Shown one piece after another: positions 11,606 through 20,505 of a stretch of 64,000 bases of DNA (position 1 is its first letter; every line of letters starts with the position of its first letter). A program made the position numbers and the translations under genes. The stretch comes from Norana najaformis (taxonomy: Eukaryota; Annelida; Clitellata; Crassiclitellata; Hormogastridae): positions 40,247,238 through 40,311,237 of the forward strand of contig OZ029915.1 of NCBI GenBank assembly GCA_964023275.1, read 5' to 3'. Under the pieces are notes generated by a model. That model was not told where the DNA came from. It worked only from the letters and a program-made list of their open reading frames with translations, and did not search any database.

Positions 11606-11843
11606 TCAACGCGATCCTAACATTCAGCAACCAACAGACAAGAATGAAGCGAATTACTACGTTGTAGTTCGGGTGTAGGCCTAAGCTACTCCCGTTTCTA
11701 CAGCCTCATACTACTAGCCGCAGGCAACGAATATAAAACAGCCGCGGACTACTTCAGTAAGTAAGCAGATAGTTTTCTACGACCCGAGTGAACATTTAAA
11801 GTGCGTAATGATACCGACGGGAGATCCCTTGATATCTTGTTTC

Positions 11844-11878
11844 ACGGCCTTCTACATAGTTCCTATGTAGAAGGCCGT
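11844..11878. repeat. Perfect 16-bp hairpin, 3-nt loop
   Basis: ACGGCCTTCTACATAG (11844-11859), loop TTC, then its exact reverse complement (11863-11878). Too short for a typical pre-miRNA; more like a transposon subterminal palindrome. Confidence 0.9.
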
Positions 11879-12244
11879 TATCGGATTCAGGGTGGCGGAG
11901 CTCCCTTTTTGAGTGACTGGTCTCACCTTTTTGGAGGCAGAGCTCGTAGTTCAGGTGGTGGATCTCAAACCATAGGTGCCGAATCTCAGATTCGACAGAT
12001 TCCGGCTGAATTTGATCACTGATCATGAGGGATAAACGACGAATGTCTTTTGTGGACCTCCGTTAAGCATAATCTAACGCGCGGATAGCTTTGAAGCCGC
12101 AAGTGCTGTCATCTTGCGAATGAAAACCAAACCAGCTATGTTAGCGCTAAATGAAAACGGCGACATCCAAATATAATGATTGACTCGTTTTTCTAAGCGT
12201 TCTGAAGCGCATTTAGAGAACCGGAGAATCGGTTTTGCTGTGGA

Positions 12245-12390
12245 GAGATAGAGAGAGATAAAGAGAGAGACAGACAGACACACAGACAGACAGACACACA
12301 CACAGAGACACACACAGACAGAGACAGAGACAGAGAGAGGGGGAGCGGCAGCGGGAGCGGGAGAGGGAGAGGGAGAGGGAGAGGGATTGT
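12245..12390. repeat. GACA / CACA / GGGAGA compound microsatellite
   Basis: GAGA then GACAGACA/CACACA units, changing to GGGAGA/GGGAGC units from about 12337. A minus frame through it reads as Ser/Cys/Val repeats and is an artefact. Confidence 0.95.
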
Positions 12391-12599
12391 ACGACGACCG
12401 CTTCCTAAATAGAGGCAACACCGTGAAGCTCTGTCTCAGGACCAGACTCCACGCAGATGCTTAAGCTCTCTGGGATGCAGTATCCAAACTTTAAAACCTT
12501 GCGCCATCACTTAATTTATTGATCTTCTTTCTTATGTCTTGACTTTACAAAGCCATTTATGTAATTAACTAATTATCCGCAAGATATCAAGGGATCTCC

Positions 12600-13560
12600 A
12601 AACCCTGTTAGTCAAAGTTAAATAGGCCTACAAGGCTTTCGAAAAGAAGCCAGTCAACTTTATACCAACCTGAAATGGCTTGCTCTAAAGTAGTGAGATT
12701 TGCACCTACGATGGTATCATTTCGCTTATAACTGCTAAGAGTTGGTGCAAATCTGAACTAAAATCACTTCCTCTACATTTTTCAGGTGTTTTGAATCCAC
12801 AGATTATAGACGGGTATACAGCAAATCACTTGTTTCAACTTCTTATAATTAATCGTATTTGGTATAATAAAATTTTTTTCGCTGAATCCTCGTACGTGGG
12901 ATGCAAAAATTATTTGGAATCAGTTGCTCAGAACCAGTTCTTGATGTGCGTGTAAACTGCTCCATAATTTGTTGAATTTGTTCAGATCTGCTCTTGAAAA
13001 GAACGCAAAAATTGGTAATTGTTTCAAACTGTCGGGCCTACCTTATGCTTCTCCTGACCCTCTCTCTGTTAAATTAGGAGAAATAAAAAAACATTCTGTA
13101 ATCGATTTCTAAGATGAAGTCGCACCGTAAATTGCCAGATTATAACAAATAACTGCTTGTATCTTGATTTGCTTATGAGTCTAAGTCACTTAGTGAAATA
13201 TCCCTCTCTATTCGAGAAGAGGGAAGGCGACAAACAGGAATGCAATGGAAATGGGAGGGGCATTTAGCTCTACCCTGCGTCAATGTAGGGTAATTCTATT
13301 TTAAAAGCCTTGCTTTTAAAATAGGCCTACTGCTCTGATGGCACGAATCCACTGGAAAATCGCTGAAATGGCTTCCTAATAATTACAGACTACATATGAC
13401 GTGAGTCCGCAATTAACGCAATATTCATGATGCAAAAAACTCATGGCAGTCATTAGTGGGGTCATTGTTTTTATCCGAGGAGTGTAGATCTAATTAATTT
13501 TGGCCTATTTCTAATGCACCAGTTTGCAAACAGCATCACGAGTCATCTAGTACACTCAGC
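12600..13560. other. No gene recognised; one hairpin
   Basis: Contains a 13-bp perfect hairpin at 13296-13324 (arm CTATTTTAAAAGC, loop CTT). No other structure or gene. Confidence 0.5.
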
Positions 13561-13724
13561 CGTCGGAACTTTTGCCCGTGGGACGGCTTGAGCTGTCCCT
13601 GTTTGAAATATGGACGGCAAGAATAGGTTTTGCCATCCCACTTTTCAGTCCAAATGGTGATGGGCAAAAGTAGATTTTTGAACTGTCAAACGTGCTTGCA
13701 TGACAGTCAGATTGCAGCGCATGT

Positions 13725-14186
13725 TTTAATTACTAGCTTTTATGTATTGCTTAATCTCCGGCGGATCATTCTCGCTATCAAATGCCTGCGTCGAAACACT
13801 CTGCTCATTTGGGGAGTAATCGTAATCGTAATCGTAATTCCAAGATTTCTACAGCGTCAAACGAAAGCCGCGCCGCGGGGTCCAGCTTATTCACAGGCGC
13901 TCAGTCAAAACAAAATCGATAGGCAAAAGGGTTCGGTTCCAGATCAAGATCCAAGAGTCAGGCAGAGAGACAGCGTGGCGGCTACGGTGGGTGATGTCTG
14001 GGGTAGGAGAGGAGAGACAGGTAAGAGGAAGAAGGGCTGAAGGGTGTGAGCCGTCCCACTTTTAAAACCGTTCTACTATGTTTTATGTATTGCTTAATCT
14101 CCGGCGGCTCTCTTCTCGCTATCGCTATGCGTCGACACACTTTCTGCTCACTTGGGGAGTGAGCCGTCCTACGTTTAAAACCGTTT
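13725..14186. repeat. Local duplication split by a LINE-A insertion
   Basis: About 80 bp at 13737-13818 (beginning TTTTATGTATTGCTTAATCT) recur with divergence at 14081-14160. Copy 2 is also bracketed by 25-bp near-identical direct repeats (14048-14072 and 14160-14184, starting GAGCCGTCC). The minus-strand LINE-A tail sits exactly between the two copies. Confidence 0.75.
13817..14035 (-). mobile_element. LINE-A 3' end with (ATTACG)n tail
   Basis: Reverse orientation. Its tail is three to four copies of the hexamer seen on plus as TAATCG, followed by AATTCCAAGATTTCTACAGC and the family blocks TCAGTCAAAACAAAATCGAT and GGTTCCAGATCAAGATCCAA. The open frame through it is chance. Confidence 0.8.
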
Positions 14187-14397
14187 CAACGCCCATCTAT
14201 AATGGAATCTATAGAGGAATAATTTAAAAATTTACTCTTCAGTGAACATCAGAAGGAGTGGTGGCTTATAGGCGTATAGTCTGTTCTGTCAGCATTTAGT
14301 GTAAAACTGCGCACACAGTCGTCCGTGGCATCACGCTTAAGAGATATATTGTTAATTGCACTCGTTGTTCTAAAGGGACCGTATGGCTCGACCCTAT

Positions 14398-14545
14398 CAG
14401 GTGAGATCCTTTACACTACATTTAAGATCCCCGTGCAAGGACCCTTATAACTTCTTCCTTCTGGCTGGAATTAACGCCCCCCTAGGAGAGGGGTTAGCCA
14501 CCGTTATAACCTGAGATTCAAATCTCTAAAATAAGCCACGACTGG
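14398..14545 (+). repeat. Dispersed repeat shared with 3089-3190
   Basis: Both loci begin GTGAGATCCTTYAC and end in GAGATTMAAATCTCTRAAATAAG-like text, with a diverged middle containing a CCCCGTG block. The family is unknown; no pol III boxes or protein motif. Confidence 0.55.
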
Positions 14546-15360
14546 GACGCGAATCGAGGGTTCAGAGATGACCCTCCATGCATAATGTAAAATATACTAA
14601 TATAAAAGCAGATGTAATGCGATTTTGTAACGAGTTAATAAGTTAATAAACTAGTAAGTTAATAAGCTCTTCTTCATTAGCCCATTGAATTAGAAAAATG
14701 TTATTAGGTTACGTCGGTTGAGCAAATTCCATTCTCACGGTCTCGTGAACAATTAAACGAGGCATTTGTTCAAGAATTATTGTTTACATTTTGAAGGTTC
14801 ATCAGGTACTTCTATGCCCTCGTCCAATTACGATGGTCATATACGGTCAAATAAATATCTAGACTTTCTGAAAATGCGCTGTCACACCCCGAGTCGTATC
14901 TGATAATTGCAGAGACTATTTTGGCAACAACGCGCACAACCATTATAAACTGTGGTAATAAACTACATCTACTGTGGTCTACCACTAGACGGCTTTCAGT
15001 GTGACGGCGTTTACTTTATTTGTAACTGGACTCGCGTCTTTAATGAAATGGACAGCGAATACACAATAATGATTGAGCTCTGCAACCAGACAGTCAAGTA
15101 TTTAGTGCGATGGTTACAGAACATCAGCGTCTTCTGCCTGCATATCAAATCTATAAACAGACGAGTAATCACGATCATGTGGGGGACCGAACACAACGCT
15201 ATAAACGGGGGTTTTATGAATAATAAAAATTTTATTTAAGCATTACAAGAATTATATTGCTGTGGATCGGCGACAACGCTTATCTATATATAGGAACTAT
15301 AAATAATAATAATAATTGTAAATGTTCCGACACTCTGGAAGTCGTTTCTGACGCCTATTA
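14546..15360. other. No gene recognised
   Basis: A 95-codon plus frame (14952-15239) has no recognisable domain and lies in AT-rich sequence; not supported as a gene. Confidence 0.5.
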
Positions 15361-15432
15361 TAATAATGATAATGATAATAATAATAAATAGTATAATAAT
15401 AATAATAATAATAATCATAATAATAATAATTT
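15361..15432. repeat. (AAT)n microsatellite
   Basis: Interrupted AAT/GATAAT repeats. Confidence 0.95.
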
Positions 15433-15594
15433 ATTTCAGTAATACCCAAACTGTGTAATAGCGTAATATTTAAGTTGCTCCGTTCGCTTTAGTTTACTTC
15501 TAGTATTTTAGCCATTTATTTTATAATTCAATTTAATATAATTAAGTCCTTGTTTCTATGCAATCTCTCACCGCTGGTCAATAATCGCCGACGC

Positions 15595-15752
15595 TCGATC
15601 GATCGATCGACCCATCCATCCATCCGTCCGTCCGTCCGTCCGTCCGTCCGTCCGTCCGTCCGTCCGTCCGTCCGTCCGTCCGTCCGTCCGTCCATCCGTC
15701 CATCCGTCCGTCCGTCCATCCGTCCATCCGTCCATCCATCCATCCATCCATC
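15595..15752. repeat. (CCGT)n/(CCAT)n tetranucleotide array
   Basis: Starts with GATC repeats (15597-15609), then about 35 CCGT or CCAT units to 15752. Frames on both strands are low-complexity artefacts. Confidence 0.97.
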
Positions 15753-16769
15753 TTTCTCGCTGTCTTTGCCTTTATTCAACATAATAGCATAATCTGCGTC
15801 ATTTTTGCTTGACCCTTGACCCTACTCCCTGCTTCTATTTAATTCCTGCTTCATAACTCTCCACCTCTCTCTAATGATCGTTGTCTCTCCCTCTCCCAGT
15901 AAGCAAAGCAGTGTTACGCTTCCTAAGCTTTGTATCTGTGGTGATGGAAGGCGCTATATGAATAGCAACAAGCACTTTAGCAGCGCAGTATTACAACATT
16001 GATCTCATGCTGATTACACCTTACTCAAGCACTTGTTCATTCACTTGACTATTCTAATGTCTTGGCTCGTTATAAATAGCCAGTGAATAAAGTCTTGCTG
16101 ATATATATCAAAGTTATTTTTCAACAAGAAATTAATTTACAAAAATGCAGTTCTAAAGAATGTCTAAACCTACCCATCTATGGCCATCTGATTACTAGGC
16201 TTAGGAATAATTTAATGACTTCCTTCCCACTTGAAGAAATTCTGTCCATTGGATGAATGTCAACAGTTTGGTTTTCTGATGCGTTCCCGTGCACTTTATT
16301 CTTTTCTTTAGATTCGTTTCCCAAATGGTGTCGTCGACGGTAGACGTAGTTTCGCGCAGGAAATCAACGATTGATTTGTGATTGCTTCGTAATAGTTCAC
16401 GTTGATCAACTCACGGACCTCCAACTTGTTTTGATGACAGTTTTACCGATGACAACAACTTAACTTTCGACGAGTTAAACGGATTTTCGACAACATGACG
16501 TTGACATAAAGATTCACAGTTCTTTCAGTCACGTCTTGGCTACAGATTTCTTTTCACAGTTCGCTTAACGACCGAATCAACTATCCTCCGATCAGTGGCT
16601 CATTCAGCTACCTCTGCCGAAATTAAGACGCGACAAATTGCAAGTTTCGTAGTAATTAATTACGCTTAAATCACTGAAACTCGACTTTCACACGAGAAAT
16701 GTGAAGGCAATCGACACGGCTTTATCGTCCCCGTGGCCAAAACAAGACTCTCCATTTTCACCTTTCAGA
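15753..16769. other. No gene recognised
   Basis: A GGCGCTATATGAATAG string near 15950 resembles the 3' terminus of CR1/L2-like LINEs, but no further element structure is visible. Confidence 0.45.
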
Positions 16770-16865
16770 TCGTCTGCTCAAACCGTGACGTAAGCAACAC
16801 AGGTAGCAAAAACTCGATCGTCTGCTCAAACCGTGACGTAAGCAACACAGGTAGCAAAAACTCGA
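16770..16865. repeat. Exact 48-bp tandem duplication containing TGACGTAA
   Basis: 16770-16817 and 16818-16865 are identical. Each copy starts TCGTCTGCTCAAACCGTGAC and carries GTGACGTAAG, a CRE-like/bZIP half palindrome. Zero divergence implies a recent event. Confidence 0.95.
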
Positions 16866-17424
16866 TCACCCGATCCGTTCCCATGGTAAACTGTCGTCTG
16901 TAAAATTTATGGCAACTCTCGATTCTGCCGATTCATCGTCCATAATATTTCAATTGAACTTTGATTTGCATAGAAAACGCTTAGTCAAGACAGTACAAAT
17001 CCCCATCTAAACTAACCAAATCTAATCAACTACCTAAGCTGTAATCTTAAAGTTCTACTTACTCTGTATCTGGCTGGCTAAGCTTAAGTCAAAATCTTAA
17101 TTAACTGCCGTAACTAATCTGTACACTGAAACTTAACACTAATGAGTATGTAGGCCTACATGAAAAGCAAAAGAACCCAAATCAAATGCGGACGAAAAGG
17201 AGGTTCGCTACGAGCGTGTAGCTTATTGACAGAACATCAGCACCATATTATCACAGTAACAACAATCAGTACGAAATCAAAAATTCACAGGGTTTGATGC
17301 ATAAGTCAAAGGGTCAACCCAAAAGGGTTAGAGGTCTTGGTAAGGCTTGAGCGACCTTTCATCAGATAATATTTTGGCTGTAATAACAGCACATTTAATA
17401 TTATACATGCATAGTAAGCAATGC

Positions 17425-17515
17425 ATGATAATAATAATAATAATAATAAATAATAATAATAATAATAATTTATTATTTTAATAATAATAATAATAACAAC
17501 AATAATAATATAGCA
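17425..17515. repeat. (AAT)n microsatellite
   Basis: AAT/ATT repeats with short interruptions. Confidence 0.95.
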
Positions 17516-17699
17516 ATAACGGTACATTTATTATTTCATATGTATGGTAAGGAGGAGTGCAAACGCAAAATGAATTTTTAGAGTTTTAATAAGCAACTGA
17601 GATTAACTAAAGACCTCTGATGTATTAGCAGCTCAATACATAGCAATTGATTAGTCTTGAACGTTATCTTCCACTGATTAAGGGAGGGTAAACTTATAA

Positions 17700-17850
17700 T
17701 GTCATACATACGCATGCAAAATAATATACATGTATGTGCATTATACATACATACACATGCATACATACACTTAAACATACAGACATATATACATACATAT
17801 ATAGACACATACATACATATAATTACACATGCATGCATATACATATATAT
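17700..17850. repeat. (ACAT)n microsatellite
   Basis: Degenerate ATAC/ACAT units; the Tyr/Ile/His-rich frames through it are artefacts. Confidence 0.9.
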
Positions 17851-19055
17851 ATTTGGGCTCTTCTGCGCATTACTACAGATATAGTGGTCGTTTGCCGTCG
17901 TGGTATCATTTGAAGGATGGTACGGTCTAAACGAGAAATTTGCTCGATGATCCTGGCAGCTGGACTCTTACAGTTGCCGAATCTGCGTGTCGGAATTACT
18001 TTTCGTTTTCAACACGGATTTACTGCGTCTTGGAGGTTTTGTTGCATGTTATCGTGACTCTGCGATTGGAATGGTCCATCCACAGAGGGAGAGAAACAAG
18101 ACTCAAGCTGGACCGTCAAGCCGCCTCAAACATGCCGGGAAATCTTGAATTCGGTGGAGTGAGGGAGAAGAGAGATTTGGAGGAGGAATGACCGTCCACC
18201 GGGGAATTGTTGAACTACCTACCGATGACGAATGCCTGTCCTGCACATATCAGGCATTATTGTTAAGAAAGGCTTTAGAAATTAAATAATAATTATTATT
18301 GTATTTAATTGTTAACTGGAAGCCGCGTCGTCCTCCACCTACGAGGGGCTGCTGGACAGTGAGACAACTGTGACCCATCATTAGGCAGATCACATCGTCT
18401 ATCGTCGTTTCTCGTCCTCGATGCTATTGTACGTGCTTCGGGAACTCTGAGCATGCTGTTATTGCTCAACTCTAGTTCGGAATCTGTTGGTAGGGCTCTG
18501 CGTACTGTATGTGTGCAAGCTAGCCACTGATGACTCTTCCAGTTATCTGAGCAATGTCTACTAATGGATGAATGTTCTGTTCTTTATGATGTTTAAGGCT
18601 AACGCCGATTAATTAGTTTCTCTTGAAACGGCACAATACAAATTTCTGATTATAATTACAAATGTCTATGTATACAGACACTGCTGATGTTGGTCTATGG
18701 CCTACATTTTCAGTGATGTATTGCAGCAGAGCATTTCAACAGTGTCTCTTAAGAACCTCTTGGGGCAACAGGCCGCTGCTTCTGCTGCGGGGGTGGTTGA
18801 GTGGCATATGTTGTCACGAATCGACCTCGAACCTAAACCTATTCTGTTCATCGCTGATTTGGACGACTGAGCTGTCAGTGAGTGAGGCTCCAACTGTCTA
18901 TCGTCCCACTGAACACTAGCACCTCGTGCTATCATCGACCCTTCTCGTCTCAACCATCTCTTCACTGCATCGTCCAATCACCCGTGCCCTGCCAGATCAA
19001 ACAGGATTTCAACTACGTCAAAATGGGCGACGTACTAAATCTCTATGCTATACTA
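17851..19055. other. No gene recognised
   Basis: Several 80-90 codon frames exist on both strands but none shows a recognisable domain. Sequence near 17940-18100 could be a heavily decayed retroelement C-terminus; too weak to call. Confidence 0.4.
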
Positions 19056-19355
19056 TATTATGCATACATGCATACACACATACATACACACATACATATA
19101 TGCACTTACATACATGCACACACATGCATACATACATATACACAAACATACATGCATGTATATATAATACATACATACGTATGTATGTGCATACATACAT
19201 CCATGCATACATATGTACATACATACTTACATAAATACATACATATATCAACACATAGAAATACTTACATACACACACAAACGTACATGTATGCATATAT
19301 TACATACATACATACATATGTGCATACGTACATACATACATACATACATACATAC
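19056..19355. repeat. (TACA)n microsatellite, target of the LTR element
   Basis: About 300 bp of TACA/CATA units ending at the left LTR boundary. The last bases ATAC (19352-19355) are the left copy of the target-site duplication. Confidence 0.95.
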
Positions 19356-19378
19356 TGTAGCGGATTTGGCATGCGGAC

Positions 19379-19950
19379 TTGGCTGTGTCCGAGCTCCCTC
19401 CGCATGCAGACTTGGCTGTGTCTGAGCCCTCTCCGCACGCAGACTTGGCCGTGTCTGAGCCCCCTCCGCCGGCAGACATCGCGGCGGCAGCCGTGTCTGA
19501 GCCCTCTCCGCCGGCAGACATCGCGGCGGCAGCCGTGTCTGAGCCCTCTCCGCACGCAGACTTGGCCGTGTCTGAGCCCTCTCCGCCGGCAGACATCGCG
19601 GCGGCAGCCGTGTCTGAGCCCTCTCCGCACGCAGACTTGGCCGTGTCTGAGCCCCCTCCGCCGGCAGACATCGCGGCGGCAGCCGTGTCTGAGCCCTCTC
19701 CGCCGGCAGACATCGCGGCGGCAGCCGTGTCTGAGCCCTCTCCGCACGCAGACTTGGCCGTGTCTGAGCCCTCTCCGCCGGCAGACATCGCGGCGGCAGC
19801 CGTGTCTGAGCCCTCTCCGCACGCAGACTTGGCCGTGTCTGAGCCCTCTCCGCCGGCAGACATCGCGGCGGCAGCCGTGTCTGAGCCCTCTCCGCACGCA
19901 GACTCGGCTGTGTCTGAGCTCCCTCCGCCTGCAGACAGCGGAGGCGGCCG
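19379..19950 (+). repeat. U3 minisatellite of alternating 33-bp and 42-bp units
   Basis: Two unit types share the start CCCTCTCCGC and the end GTGTCTGAG. Type A (33 bp) has ACGCAGACTTGGCC in the middle; type B (42 bp) has CGGCAGACATCGCGGCGGCA. Their order is roughly A A B B A B A B B A B A B A', so BBABA (192 bp) appears as a higher-order repeat. Both lengths are multiples of three, which keeps several frames open on both strands. Those frames are not genes. Confidence 0.9.
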
Positions 19951-20020
19951 TGTCTTACCTCCTCCCGCCTGCAGACACAGTGAGAGGACTTGTGTCTGAG
20001 CCCCTCCCGCACAAAGACAT

Positions 20021-20037
20021 GGGGCGGTCTATATAAA
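20021..20037 (+). promoter_or_regulatory. LTR core promoter: GC box and TATA box
   Basis: GGGGCGG directly precedes TATATAAA (20030-20037). This places the start of R about 25-30 bp downstream, near 20060. The same pair occurs in the 3' LTR at 25126-25142. Confidence 0.75.
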
Positions 20038-20047
20038 GGGATGACGG

Positions 20048-20200
20048 TGTATGCACGAGGCATGGCGAGCTGAGCTGATGCACGGTATGCATGGCGAGCT
20101 GATGCACGGTATGCATGGCGAGCTGAGCTGATGCACGGGATGCATGGCGAGCTGAGCTGATGCACGGTATGCATGGCGAGCTGGTGTGATGCGTGACGAG
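20048..20200 (+). repeat. Short tandem block in R/U5 (GATGCACGGTATGCATGGCGAGCT units)
   Basis: Five to six units of 22-28 bp built from GATGCACGG, TATGCATGG and CGAGCTGAGCT, downstream of the TATA box and hence probably in the transcript. ATGCAT and GAGCTGAGCT give local self-complementarity. Confidence 0.85.
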
Positions 20201-20282
20201 CTGGTGAGATGATGACGTAAATGAGCTAATGTTTTAGTGTAAGACTAGTTGCTAAATGCATTATCCTCGTTAAGTTGTGAGA

Positions 20283-20288
20283 AATAAA
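20283..20288 (+). terminator. LTR polyadenylation signal AATAAA
   Basis: AATAAA lies about 245 bp after the TATA box and 160 bp before the LTR end. The working copy for 3' processing is its twin in the 3' LTR at 25388-25393. Confidence 0.7.
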
Positions 20289-20450
20289 GTGCGATTGACG
20301 ATCGGTTGACTTCATGTTCAGCCTCTTGGGGACCTCAAGAGCCTTACCTCGCGGGCTAGCAGTAGATAGGCGCTGATAGGGAGCCTTCGGCTACAGTAGC
20401 AGTGAACCAGCACCTAGACAGGGGAAGCGGCACCCCCGATTTGTTACAAG

Positions 20451-20467
20451 TGGTACCAGAAGTGGGG
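20451..20467 (+). other. Primer binding site, tRNA-Leu-like
   Basis: TGGTACCAGAAGTGGGG starts two bases after the LTR. TGG pairs with the tRNA CCA end, and the rest is complementary to an acceptor/T-arm reading CCCCACTTCTGGTA. From memory that fits a eukaryotic tRNA-Leu (UAA type) with one mismatch. Confidence 0.75.
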
Positions 20468-20505
20468 TACCTGTCAACTGCAAGTCGAGACCGATCAACA
20501 CTCGC

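Larger units (their letters stand above)
11820..12599. mobile_element. Candidate element bounded by 20-bp perfect terminal inverted repeats
   Basis: GGAGATCCCTTGATATCTTG at 11820-11839 has its exact reverse complement at 12580-12599, 780 bp apart end to end. Two perfect 20-mers this close are not expected by chance. Just inside the left repeat is a perfect 16-bp hairpin (11844-11878). The interior has no transposase and includes a GACA/GGGAGA microsatellite. No target-site duplication is visible immediately outside the repeats. It could be a MITE-like or foldback element, or the trace of a local inversion duplication. Confidence 0.5.
19356..20448 (+). repeat. 5' LTR (1093 bp)
   Basis: Begins TGTAG and ends TTACA, giving the short terminal inverted repeat TGTA/TACA. 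Order: U3 with a 33/42-bp minisatellite (about 19379-19950), GC-box-like GGGGCGG (20021-20027), TATA box (20030-20037), a second short tandem block (about 20048-20200), AATAAA (20283-20288), then the U5 end. Unusually long for a gypsy LTR, mainly because of the minisatellite. Confidence 0.95.

Noticed and set aside
18882-20036. 384-codon plus frame and 308/210/187-codon minus frames across the 5' LTR region
   Set aside because: They run through a TACA microsatellite and the U3 minisatellite. Unit lengths of 33 and 42 bp keep all frames open on both strands. No domain.
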